Shown: positions 24,447-34,573 of the stretch, one piece after another | Layout: each line of letters starts with the position of its first letter | Numbering within the stretch: position 1 is the first letter of the stretch | NCBI GenBank assembly: GCA_033725935.1 | Contig: MU867067.1 | Coordinates: forward strand, 532,501-596,500 | DNA length: 64,000 nt | Origin: Cladorrhinum sp. PSN259 | Taxonomy: Eukaryota > Ascomycota > Sordariomycetes > Sordariales > Podosporaceae | Direction of reading: 5' to 3' | The notes under the pieces: generated by a model | Databases searched by the model: none | What the model saw: the letters and a program-made list of their open reading frames with translations, nothing else | Told to the model about the DNA's origin: nothing | Made by a program: the position numbers and the translations under genes

Positions 24447-25062
24447 CTATATCCTAGCCTTGTCCGACTCTCTGACAGACTTGACGATGTCCTCCCACCC
24501 AACACTTCCAACAGGCTTGCCACCAAATTGAATGATGTTCTTCTTGTACGGGTGCGCATCGCCCTCGAACGCCTTCAACCTTGCCAACCGCTTGTCGCGC
24601 AGTCTGTTCTTGGGCAACATGCCACTCACGGCCTTGCGAAGCACCTCAGCACCGCCAAACTTGTCCATCAGCACATCCATAGTGATAGTGCGCAGCGAAC
24701 CGGGCCTGGTGTTGTGTCTGTAGTACGTCTTGCGCCACTTCTTGTGGCCCGTCGTGTAGAGAGCCGCGCAGTTGGTCACGACGACGTAGTCACCGCAGTC
24801 CGTTGAGGGATCCCAGATCGGCTTGTGCTTGCCCATGAGGAGCGTGGCGATTCTAGAGGCAAGACGACCGAGTGATGGAGGGGTGACGGCTTCGGGAGGG
24901 GACTTGACTGTTGACAGCGTTGGGTGGGGGGCCGAGGCCGAGACGTGGTGCCATACTCGTGAGTAGGCGAGACGGGTCTACGTCAAGAACATGGGTCAGC
25001 AAACTATACAATGAGATCCTAAATGATCAAAGAGAACATACAGCTCCAATAGTCTGTGACAT
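24447..25062 (-). CDS. mrpl23: mitochondrial large-subunit ribosomal protein uL13m
   Basis: Mitochondrial 54S ribosomal protein of the bacterial L13 family (yeast MRPL23). Exons are 25062-25042 and 24977-24447, giving 183 aa (yeast 163). L13 signatures are clear: MGKHKPIWDPSTDCGDYVVVTN, HKKWRKTYYRHNTRPG and RKAVSGMLPKNRLRDKRLARLK. The N-terminal ~55 residues are basic and Ser-rich (RLAYSRVWHHVSASA), as expected for a mitochondrial import signal. The junction GCT/ACC is in phase, with branch point GCTGACC. Within the mature region MGKH could also serve as a start, but the first exon fits a presequence better. It is divergent from ccs1. Confidence 0.93.
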
Positions 25063-25839
25063 GGCGCCGGCTTCTCTGGGTTGGGTATAATATGGTTGTT
25101 GTTCGATTTAAATCCTCGGAACGACCAAAGCGTCACCCCTGGGAACTAGTCCCTCATAAACTTACCAACCCAAAACACACACAATTGGCCAGTCTTTTCC
25201 TCTCGGCAGAAGATTATGGAGTCAATTGGTGGGGGTCGAATTGATTTGAAGCTATTCGAATCGCGATGCGTTCAACTTTCCCACCGTCCCAGAATGGAGC
25301 TCTATTCTCCCGAAAAATTGCCCCAGGCACTGTTCGTGCCCCACCTTGAATTAGGGTCTTGGCGGCTTTTTTCTTGCGCCTCGCCTTTCAATCAACGTCT
25401 GCCACCCGAGCCACAGCTGATGGGAACAGTGGGCGCCTGGATCAGACTTTCCCACCGAAACCCATGCCGCTGCCCCGCGTGCGGCGAATTGTCAGTTTGC
25501 TCGCTGACGGCCGGTGGAGCCGTTGGCACAAGCTCTGCCCCGCGATTAGCTGAATGAGCAAGTTTAACTCATCCAAGGTTCATGCTCCAACAAAGCTATC
25601 TGCTGTGAATAAAACGGCATTTTTTTCCCTGTGTCCTCTAAATCGGATTTCAAATCAGCTCATCAAGCTGGGCTGAGCCACCAAAAGAATCCTTGCTCCA
25701 TGTCCTTGCCGTAAAAATAAATATATCGTGAAACAAACAAAGATCAATACTATTATTCTGTACCGTATATAAGAGCCGAGGCCTGTGTCTCATTATTTCC
25801 ATCTCTTTCTTTTTGAGGCTTCTTTTTCTTTTTCGACCT
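25063..25839. other. divergent promoter, uL13m / ccs1
   Basis: 777 bp shared by two mitochondria- or copper-linked genes. A TATA box for ccs1 is listed separately. I see no other gene. Confidence 0.6.
25766..25773 (+). promoter_or_regulatory. ccs1: TATA box of ccs1
   Basis: TATATAAG 74 nt before the first ccs1 ATG (25840). It implies that transcripts start shortly before that ATG and include it, which favours the extended N-terminus. Confidence 0.45.
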
Positions 25840-27126
25840 ATGTCACCAAGCTTCAAACCTCAACACGTCTTTTCGACACTAGCAGTCATCACATCAGCAA
25901 CCTCTCTCGTCGCGTATAACAACTCGCGGAGTACTAAACAAGTTGCATCTTCTTCGTCTTCCTCTTCTCAATCTGAGAAACAAAAGCTTCCAGGCACAGG
26001 CAGCGCCGGCATCATCAACTCCAAAACGAAAATGGCTGTTACAACCCCTTTTCAGGTTCGTCATCACATCCCATACTCCCGTTTCATATTCAGCAAACAC
26101 CACAGTCATCACTTTTATCACTCCTGAGCCAAAACATGGTCAATATCATTTCCATTTCAATATTACAAAAGTCTGACATGAAACAATCTAGACACTGTTT
26201 GCAGTGCCCATGCACTGCGAGGGCTGCGCCAAGGACATCTCGGGTGCCCTTTCCAAATTGCAAGGCGTGAACAAGGTCGAGCCAAACGTCAAGGAACAGC
26301 TCGTAACTGTTGAAGGAACCGGTGAGTGCCGTCCCCTCTCATCATAACCCCTTTACTTTATACGGGTCTTGCTAACATACATTGCAGCACCACCCTCAGC
26401 CATAGTAGACGCAATCCAAGCCACAGGCCGAGATGCCATTCTCCGAGGTTCGGGAACTTCAAACAGTATGTCTCAACCCTTTTCAGTACTCCAGAAATCC
26501 GTACCATAGACACAACCTCTCAAGCCAATTCACACACCCTCAGTATTTCTCACTCTCCCATTACTAACCATCGCGTAACAGGCGCTGCAGTCTCAATCCT
26601 AGAAACATACTACCACCGGCACCTCTCCGAATCCCAACCCTCCGCCACACCAACAGGCAGCTGGGTAAACGAACGCCTAGTCCGCGGTCTCGCCCGCTTA
26701 GTCCAGGTCTCTCCAACTTCAACAGTAATCGACCTCACCCTCCGTGGCGTCCCGGCGGGCACTTACCGCGCTTCAATCCGGGAATACGGTAACCTGGCGC
26801 AAGGAGTATCCTCAACTGGTTCCGTATGGGCCAAAGGACGTGGAGATTTGGGAGAGGTAAAAGTAGACGAAAATGGAAAGGGAGCGGTGTTTTTGAGCAG
26901 TGAGTTTCAGGTTTGGGAGGTTATTGGGCATGCGTTGGCTGTTAGTCCGGCCGTCCAAGTTGAAAATGATGATGATGGGGGACGACTGAAAAATGATGAA
27001 GGGACTGTGGTTGGGATTATTGCTAGGAGCGCGGGGGTTTGGGACAATGACAAGACCGTTTGTAGTTGTACGGGTAAGACGCTCTGGGAGGAGAGGAGGG
27101 ATGAGGTTGGGAAGGGGATGCTTTAG
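25840..27126 (+). CDS. ccs1: copper chaperone for Cu,Zn superoxide dismutase
   Basis: Ccs1/Lys7, which loads copper and forms the disulfide in Sod1, in the cytosol and mitochondrial intermembrane space. Exons are 25840-26055, 26192-26321, 26388-26465 and 26582-27126, giving 322 aa. Domain 1 has the HMA copper motif MHCEGC (79-84). Domain 2 is SOD-like (VIDLTLRGVPAGTYRASI..VWAKGRGDLG). Domain 3 has the CXC motif CSC (302-304). The first 64 residues are an extension with a hydrophobic stretch (about 11-27) and a Ser run. A second in-frame ATG at 26032 would give a 258-aa protein of the usual family length (yeast 249). The first ATG has a weak context (C at -3, T at +4), the second a strong one (A at -3, G at +4). 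An AATAAA lies at 27199. Confidence 0.93.
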
Positions 27127-27198
27127 GGTGTTAAGGGTTTTTTTGGGTCTTACGAACGGTGTGCTGAAAGTGAGATGTGGTTGATTGAATTGTATAAG

Positions 27199-27204
27199 AA
27201 TAAA
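27199..27204 (+). terminator. ccs1: poly(A) signal of ccs1
   Basis: AATAAA 73 nt after the ccs1 stop codon. Confidence 0.5.
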
Positions 27205-27340
27205 GAGAAAATGTCTGGTGAATGGACGCAAGAGATTGACGAATTTGGGTTTTTTTTTGGGGGGGGATCGCGTGTCTCCTTTTACCGTCACTGAAATTTC
27301 TGGTTGCTGTAAAAGAAAAGTATGAAGCTGAATGTCAAAG

Positions 27341-27364
27341 GTGTGTGTGTGTGTGTGTGTGTGT
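27341..27364. repeat. (GT)12 microsatellite
   Basis: Twenty-four uninterrupted bases of GT in the ccs1 3' flank. Confidence 0.95.
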
Positions 27365-28324
27365 CAATTTGTGTTTTCTTGGGTAACAAAACACTCTGTC
27401 TCAGAGATGTACATACCGGTTTCCAACTTTACAGTTGGCCATGAAATTTCTGTTTGTCTTTGTATTTTGCTCTATAAAACATATATAAGTTTGAGGTCGT
27501 CTCTTTTTTATAATATATTTTTAGGGGGTTACGGCAACCCTTAAAATATATTCAAGTTTCTTTTTATTGATACACACTAAATCTTGTCTGTACATACATA
27601 GGTAGTATAGTAGTTATTACTTACCCTTACACTGTCAAAAAAAAAACCCCCTAAAAAAAACCCTGGCGGGCGAACTGATCCGATCAAGTGCCAGTGGCTA
27701 GAATAAGACAAATTCAAATACTACTGAATGAGGCTTTGCTATTCACTTAAAGGGTCTATCTAGGGCATGAGAACCCCTAGCTCCAGATGTGATGATTATT
27801 AGTGAGCAGGCGTCATATATTTCATATGAGTGTTTAGAGAGAATCAGTAGGTAGGTAGGGCTGGTTTTTGTCTAAATTTTTTTTTTTTTTTTTTTCATTG
27901 TAATTGGTTGTACTTCCATCAGCGTGCTGGTGGAGGATGTTGGGAAAGGAGCAAGTAAATAACTCGAGAAGGAGAAACGTGATTGAAGATGATCCTAATG
28001 ATCTGAGGAGAACCAAACGGTATTAAGACACAGATATGTCGTCCAAGGGAAGTCCAGAGACGGGGTTCAATGACTGACTCCGTGGTAGGTTCTAATCTTC
28101 CAACATCACTCAACCCAGCACGATCACCACAAAGCAGAGTCGCCAAGGAGAAGGTATGAGATAAAGCAACTTGAGAGGACTCCCGCCTCCTCAAGGTTCT
28201 TTCGAGTTTGATATCTGTGCTATATACTGACCCCATTTAAGGAAGTCGTTGTCATCTTACATTTAAGAGTTATAAAGGTTTGTAGCTCGGTTTTTTGTGG
28301 ACTTTCCCGCCTCCTTCTCCTCCT

Positions 28325-28345
28325 CTTCTTCTTCTTCTTCTTCTT
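28325..28345. repeat. (CTT)7 microsatellite
   Basis: Seven perfect CTT units in a longer pyrimidine-rich tract. Confidence 0.9.
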
Positions 28346-29433
28346 TCGTCACATATTGATTCTTATCAACAACCGGATGTACCTCCACCACACATACAAC
28401 AGCAGAGACATTATCTTGGATATCTCCCCTACTTCGCCTCCTCCTCATATCTCCTTTTAGCCCATGGGTATATCCGTTTTCTATTTCCCACACCCATCTC
28501 TGCGACCTCGTGTCGCTCCACCCGTCCACTGGGAACCAAGGAAAAACCCAGTCTGAAATGCAAAGACTGAAATGAGTTAAAAAAACACACTGAACACGCA
28601 AACCTTTGCCAGGCAATATTAGCCTGACGTATAGAAAGAAAAGAGAAGAAAAAGCTCAACTCTCAACAACCCACATATGGAATGAAGAGGTATACTGAAC
28701 CGAATCGATGAACACACGAACTCCCGATTCCCCAAAGGCAAGCCAAACCTAGAAAAAAGTGAAAACGCCGGTAAAGATAAAAAAACCCACATTCTCCCAA
28801 TTGTCGGTGGTGTTGTTGATCCCCTACTGTGCCCTGCTCTATACCATCTTCCATGTGGAAAAGAGCGCCAACATCTTGGTGGTTCTGAAAGGAAGAAGGA
28901 AAGGAAAAAAGAGTCCCCAGAGTTACACACTTGCATCTGTCCCAGACAGAAAGGAACCAGTATCAGATGCCAACTGCTCAAACGCCAAACCCACAATGGC
29001 GGTGCCTTGAAGACACCAAAATTCACACGGTAAAAGAAAACGTCGCCATTTTGAGTCTCAACCTCTTGACTTGGGACATCTCAGATACCCCACTTCACTC
29101 TTACTTTTCCTATCACAGTGTCACTGCCCCGCCTCATAGTATGTCGCCCTCTGTTCATCTTCACCTTCGACGACTGACCACGGCATCTGTCAACCTGTCG
29201 CTTCCCCTAGGCAGTTGTATGGCACGTTCTATAAAACGGCAAAAAACAACTTATTCCCAGGTTCTCAGCTCTAAGAGCGAGTAAATCTTCCATAGAGGTC
29301 TCGCTGCTCATAGTCTGTGGTTTAATCCTCGGTCTTGGAACCAGGACGCTGGCCAGCTGGCTAACTCCGGCGCCGTGCCACTGGAGGAGGTTGGACTTCC
29401 TTGTGGCTGCCCGAAGGAGCGCAAAACAACCTT

Positions 29434-30993
29434 CTAGGAATTGACCATCATTGACATTCCCCTCGAGCCGTCGTCGTCTATCAGTTGCATACCAGACTCG
29501 AGCTGCCCAAGTCGACCTTCCATGTTACCCATCCGATTGTCGAGGATTTGTTGCATTCCTCCGTTCGTCATGGAGGGATTGCCCAAAGTCCCTCCTCCCA
29601 TATTGGCAGTAGGCATGCTTGGGGTGCTCAAGGGCGGCACTCCGTTACCGCCTAGAAGTTGTGGCCGTCCATTCTCGACAGCCTCCAGGCGCTTCTCTAT
29701 ATTGTCGAGACGGCTGATTACAAGAGCTTCAATGTTGTCCATTCGCGTGGCGAAGACATTCTCTAACCGACTAAGCCCCTGGTCGAATTGAATCGGAATC
29801 CTATCAACCTTGTTGTTCAGGCTCCTTATGCTCTGAGCGACAGGCGCGTTCTCTTGCCCTGGCTGCGCAGTAGGGACGCGAGCTTCATGATTATGTCGAT
29901 GTTCCTGAACAACGAAGCGCCATTTGTTACCGAGGTTGACTTCGCAGACAGCCTTTGCGCGCCATGGACAGTCGACCTTGCGCGTGCTCGGATTGCGCTT
30001 CTTGGCGGTACTATTATATTTCACGCCCCCACGGTCGCACACAAGATCGTATCGGGTAGGCTTGCTATCTCGATAGTTGCTCGCGCGGAGTTTGACTATA
30101 TTGTAGCCCTGCTCTTTGGCGTGACGTTGCACCGAAGCCAGCAGCTCCTCGAACGTGGCAAAGATGCCGTCAACGGGGGGAGCAAGACCGGCGCCGCCGC
30201 CGGTGGCCTGCGCGGGGGACTGCGGTGGTGCCATCTGCGATGATGAGCCAAGCTGGGTCTGCGATGGAGCAGAGGTGGAGGTGGGAGTTCCGGGCCACAC
30301 GGAGAGGTTGTTGTAACCCGGCCCGGCAGAAGTTGGATTCGCCACCGTCGCGGGTGAAGAGTCACCTGCAGATGAATTGACACCGTACTGCTGCTGGAAT
30401 AGGGCGCGACTGTCGGCCTTGTTTGCGGATGACGCGACGTTGGATCGCTGTTGCTGTTGTGCTTGCTGCTGGGTTTGGTGATGCGGATGTTGCGGATGTT
30501 GCGAGTGCTGGACGTGCTGCTGTTGGTGCTGGGTGTGATGTTGCTCGCCCGCAAGATTGCTCAGACTGCTCAAGCCGGACGTGTCGGGCTGCGGGGCGGG
30601 GGCGAGGGTAGAATGCGAATCTGGGTACTGGGTATGCGGGTGTTGGGTGTTATAGCTACCCATCAAGCTGTCCTGGTCGGTGACCTGATGTGATCTATCA
30701 AGTTGCTGCGATGCAAACGCGGGCTGCTGTTGCGATTGCACCGTGTCTACGGGCGCGCGCACGGTCTGCTGGGCGTGGGTGTGGGCGTTGTTTGCCATGG
30801 CGGCAGCGGCAGCAGCCCAGCTCTGCTGTTGTTGCTGCTGCTGGTGGGTGACCGGGGTTAGTGGTACTGCTGGAGTCGCAGTCGCAGCAGCAACAGCAGC
30901 AGCACTTCCGGCGTCGGCAGCACGAGCGGTTCGCTGGCGTTTTCGCGCTCTTTGCTGGCCCTGTGAGGGACCTGGATTTCCCTGCGTGTCCAT
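29434..30993 (-). CDS. FAR1-type DNA-binding domain protein, Gln/His-rich
   Basis: Intronless, 519 aa. Residues about 276-370 form a FAR1-type DNA-binding domain (FEELLASVQRHAKEQGYNI, YDLVCDRGG, RKVDCPWRAKAV, W-RFVVQEHRHNHEA). A Cys/Cys/His/His set (near C319, C342, H367, H369) fits a WRKY-GCM1-like zinc fold. This domain is known from Mutator-type transposases and from factors derived from them. No transposase catalytic domain is present, so this is likely a domesticated transcription factor or adaptor, probably nuclear (basic RARKRQR at 15-21). The N-terminus is Ala-, Gln- and His-rich, with CAG-type codon runs that could be length-polymorphic. After the domain come amphipathic, coiled-coil-like segments (about 395-445 and 480-505) that suggest dimerisation. 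Target and process are unknown. Confidence 0.85.
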   Translation of the reverse strand: MDTQGNPGPSQGQQRARKRQRTARAADAGSAAAVAAATATPAVPLTPVTHQQQQQQQSWAAAAAAMANNAHTHAQQTVRAPVDTVQSQQQPAFASQQLDRSHQVTDQDSLMGSYNTQHPHTQYPDSHSTLAPAPQPDTSGLSSLSNLAGEQHHTQHQQQHVQHSQHPQHPHHQTQQQAQQQQRSNVASSANKADSRALFQQQYGVNSSAGDSSPATVANPTSAGPGYNNLSVWPGTPTSTSAPSQTQLGSSSQMAPPQSPAQATGGGAGLAPPVDGIFATFEELLASVQRHAKEQGYNIVKLRASNYRDSKPTRYDLVCDRGGVKYNSTAKKRNPSTRKVDCPWRAKAVCEVNLGNKWRFVVQEHRHNHEARVPTAQPGQENAPVAQSIRSLNNKVDRIPIQFDQGLSRLENVFATRMDNIEALVISRLDNIEKRLEAVENGRPQLLGGNGVPPLSTPSMPTANMGGGTLGNPSMTNGGMQQILDNRMGNMEGRLGQLESGMQLIDDDGSRGMSMMVNS

Positions 30994-32073
30994 GATGGAT
31001 TCAGGTCCTATTGATCCAGGCCAATGGGCACCGAGATGGACTGAAGATCTGGCTGGTGCAGGTGGCAGTTCTGAAAGGTGGGATGTCGGGTGTGGGAACA
31101 GACCGTGGAAATACTGTGCTGCGCTGCGTGCTGCAAGAGGTCAAAAGAAGGCGCCTCGAACAACTGGACACTGGACGCCCCAAGACCCGAACAACCGACC
31201 GATCCTCCTTGTGCCTTGTGGCTCGTGCCGAGCGCGTGCGTGCGCGACCTGGGTCTTTGAACCTTTTCGTATGGGGTAAAATGTCTTTTTTTTGGAGTCA
31301 ACTTGAAAAATGAGAAAAGAGAATAAAAAATGTCGATTTGAATTTCGCAAAGTTCAAAGATCACGCTCCCATCAACGACCTGGCTGCTGCCCTGCCCCGA
31401 TTGAAATTGCCGCTGCGTGCCGATACGGAACCTAGAAATTTTGCCAGGGCAGAAAGAGATGTCCCTTTCTAATAATTGGTATTCAATCGAGAAGAAAGCG
31501 AGAGAACTCCCGTCAGGCTACTTGCGTGGGTATAGGGCCCAAGCTTCCGGTTGATGGGACTGCCTGGGCCTCCAGTTGCGGGTAGGAAGCCTGGACTCAT
31601 CACTGACTTGACTCCCCAGGCGGCGCATCAGCCACACGCAAAATGTTCCACCGTCTGCAGGGAGAAACAAGACACAGAGTTGTCTGCAGGGACATCCTTC
31701 TGCCAAGCCTTTTTTCCAGAACCAACAGGCAAACTTCCATCACCCGTCCTGTCGAATCACAGTGCGCTGTCGCCGTGTGTGTCTGTTCCTCGTTTCGTTC
31801 ACCAATGCAAGCTCTCGGGCCGTGGCGGTGATTGAAGTCTAATTGGCGAGAACACGCCCTAGCCTCATCTTGTAGTTCCAGAAGCAGGCTTCACTCACCT
31901 CCATTTCAATTCTCATCCACACCGACAATGTGATGTGCCCTATTGGTGGACTTCGCTATCGCATGACTGTATCTTGCCCATTGCCCACCGCCGCAGTATC
32001 ATACAGTTTAACCACCAAAAAGGCGACAGCCGCCCCTTGCATCCGCACCTATCGCTGAAACCGGAAAGCGAGA
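30994..32073. other. divergent promoter, FAR1-domain gene / 124-aa gene
   Basis: 1.08 kb. Overlapping short frames on both strands have no recognisable products. I see no RNA gene or repeat. Confidence 0.6.
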
Positions 32074-32576
32074 ATGGCCAGCAATCAAACACAGGTGGTG
32101 AAGGACCCTATGCAGCAGGAAGAGGAGAAGCTCGAAGATGCACTCAATCACCTGAACCAGCTGCATGTCCAGGCAAGTTTTGCACAAGAGGTTGTGTATC
32201 GACTGGTACTGAGTCGTGTACTAACATATGGCGATGCAGCTCAGAGAGCTTCGCTCCGCGCTTCCGCGCATGTTGGAGCCACTGAGAGCCAAACAGCCCT
32301 CGCGTGTGTTTTCCCCCTGACACCAGCTCACACCCGTGACGTTGCTAACAAGATCTTTCTCAAGCTGAGGCCATGTACGCCACATTTTTGCACTCCTATA
32401 CCGAGACACAAAAGGAGTTGGATAGCTTTCGAGATGCATGGTCAAGCCAAGAATCGAGAATGGCAATGGTCAAGGCTCAGGAGTGTTTGAAAAGGAGCCC
32501 CAAGGTCAAGCAGTGGCGTGCAACTGATGATCCGACCTGGGCAGAGCCTGACCCGAAAAGAGTCAAAAGTGGCTGA
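32074..32576 (+). CDS. small helical protein of unknown function
   Basis: Exons are 32074-32172, 32240-32303 and 32365-32576, giving 124 aa. The first intron has a GC donor (CAG/GCAAGT) with a perfect TACTAAC branch point and GCAG acceptor. The second is GT-AG with branch GCTAAC. Joined, the protein is mostly helical: an N-terminal coiled-coil-like part (EEEKLEDALNHLNQLHVQ, LRELRSALPRMLEPLRAKQP), then PEAMYATFLHSYTETQKELD, and a Trp/Pro-rich end (VKQWRATDDPTWAEPDPKRV) with a basic tail. The style recalls small subunits of nuclear complexes such as Mediator, but I do not recognise the family, so no function is assigned. The in-phase three-exon structure and consensus branch points support a real gene. 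AATAAA lies at 32606. Confidence 0.75.
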
Positions 32577-33092
32577 GAGTTTTAGAGTTTGTAGGAGAGT
32601 TAAATAATAAATGGCAGAGACTTTGCAAGCTGCCATTGGAGTTGCGGGGCATGCCACAAGGCTAGTGTGGCTGGTGCTAGATCCTGCAAATTGGCCAGGA
32701 GTGAGGAACAGAGTCTAATAAACGAGGCCGAGTAAAAGGACAAAACAACTAAAAGGACAAATAAGTTACAATCAGAATGCAAGATTTACTATCCCGATAT
32801 TTAAACATGGATTAAGATGTTGACGTCGAATTCCTGGGACGGGGAGTGAGTTGAGCCCCAAAATGATAATCATGGCACTAGCCACATACTCGCATTAGGT
32901 AAGCAGTTTGCTTGCAATCACACCAGCCGCCACGCTCTGGCAGCCAACTGTCAACCCCGAAAGTTTCGAGGTTTGGTGGGGCTCGGTATTGCTGCGCACA
33001 CAGAAATTTCCTACCTGGATCTCAAAATTCATCCACCAAGCACTCCGTGATCGAGCCGAAGGAAACTATCACGCTCCGACAACACCACCAAG
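32577..33092. other. intergenic upstream of eL34
   Basis: 516 bp with the 3' UTR of the 124-aa gene (AATAAA at 32606-32611) and the eL34 promoter. I see no gene. Confidence 0.6.
32606..32611 (+). terminator. poly(A) signal of the 124-aa gene
   Basis: AATAAA 30 nt after the stop codon of the upstream small gene. Confidence 0.5.
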
Positions 33093-33878
33093 ATGCCTTC
33101 CTCGCGAGTCACTCTGCGCCGTCGCAACCCGTGAGTCGCTCAAAAATCATAATGAAAGGGAAGAATTGCAAATTGGGCTAACTTGGCGGATTTTTTTCAA
33201 CTTTGCAGTTACAACACCACGTCTAACCGGACGCGGATTGTTAAGACCCCTGGCGGCGAGAATCGCATCCTTCACATCAAGAAGCGTGGCACTGCTCCCA
33301 AGTGCGGCGACTGCGGCATCAAGCTCCCTGGTGTAAGTCACGATTGAATTCCGAGCATTGCAAGGAACGGGTAGCCGGGAATGGGAATGGAATGGTTTCG
33401 ATAAGGGTGCGGTGAACGAAATCGAATAAAAGAAACGCCCGACGACAGCAACTCGAGCTTTGAACAATAATCCAATTCGCAAGCCACGTCCAACACTGTG
33501 TCCGATATTCGATATTACAACACAACACAACCCTCGAAATGCTCACCATCCCGCCCGTTAGCAGCACCAAGCCGCTCCCCTTTACCCGACCCATTCCAAA
33601 CCTGACCCGGCCAGATCTCGCAGATGAAGGAGGAATTTGGACCGAGTAAGGACGGTGATATGCTGACAGGATGTCTTTCTCTTATTCAGGTCCCCGCTCT
33701 CCGCCCCAAGGAGTACGCTCAGATCTCCAAGCCCAAGAAGACCGTCCAGCGTGCCTACGGTGGCTCAAGATGCGGCAACTGCGTCCGTGACCGTGTCGTC
33801 CGCGCTTTCCTCATTGAGGAGCAGAAGATCGTCAAGAAGGTCCTCAAGGAGCAGAGCCAGGCCGAGAAGAAGAAATAA
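33093..33878 (+). CDS. rpl34: 60S ribosomal protein eL34
   Basis: Cytosolic large-subunit ribosomal protein eL34. Exons are 33093-33130, 33209-33332 and 33690-33878, giving 116 aa, a normal length. The start MPSSRVTLRRRNPYNT and the blocks TRIVKTPGGENRILHIKKRGTAPKCGDC, KEYAQISKPKKTVQRAYGG and CGNCVRDRVVRAFLIEEQKIV are typical. The two CxxC pairs (CGDC, CGNC) form the zinc site. The first exon is only 38 nt of coding sequence, as in many fungal ribosomal protein genes. The second intron, 33333-33689, is 357 nt, long for this genome and with no open frame of note. Confidence 0.97.
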
Positions 33879-34573
33879 ATGCACTACTTCATTTGATTTC
33901 TGAGGGACGGAAGGCGTGCTTAGGTTGACGGTCTCATTGCTTCGGTGTTCGTCTGGGAAAATAGGGTTGCAACGGCCAAAATACAAATTACAAACAACAG
34001 TCGGCCGGGGAGTTGGCTGTCTCTGTTTCTTAGGGATGCTTTCTACTCGGTAATGAGGTTTTCAAATGGAAAAATGAACTTCAGGGACTGGGAAAGGCTG
34101 GGTCTTTCGGTGATGCCTGACAGCTAATAACGGAGCTCATAAGCGCCCCCATTCATGACGAACTGGCTAGACGACGAAACGGAATTGAAGCATGATCCGC
34201 GCCTATAATATTTCGTTTTTGACATGGTTGATTTGTGCGGGGTGTATCAATGGGCTTTTAATCATTTCTTGAATTGGAGGATGCTCGCCAAACTGAGCCA
34301 AGTAATGACAGAAATGTTGGGCCATTGTATAATTATTCAAGAAACCGTAACAAAGTTATGGAGCTGCTCGAGGATGACTTGTCCAAAATCTCCAACCTGT
34401 GATTGTGCCTTTGACACCCCTGCAATGACGTCGAGCCCCGCCTAAATTATTTCCAATTGACAGCTCCAACTCAACACCACATCCAAGCAGATCGCATAGG
34501 CTCAACATCCACACCAACGCTAACAACCTGTGCTGTTAAACTGTTCTTGCGCCAAACAAACCATTCTCTCACA
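33879..34573. other. intergenic, eL34 / NDUFAF3-like gene
   Basis: 695 bp between tandem plus-strand genes. I see no gene. The open frame leading into the next gene from 34457 begins with TTG, not ATG, so it is not part of the protein. Confidence 0.6.

Larger units (their letters stand above)
27127..29433. other. convergent 3' regions, ccs1 / FAR1-domain gene
   Basis: 2.3 kb with no recognisable gene. It holds a candidate poly(A) signal for ccs1, a (GT)12 run at 27341-27364, a T19 run at 27877-27895 and a (CTT)7 run at 28325-28345. Reverse frames around 27919-28616 and 28619-29026 have no domain or family resemblance. Confidence 0.6.

Noticed and set aside
33333..33689. snoRNA inside the eL34 intron
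   Set aside because: Single matches resembling a C box and a D box occur, but no proper pair with a terminal stem was seen.
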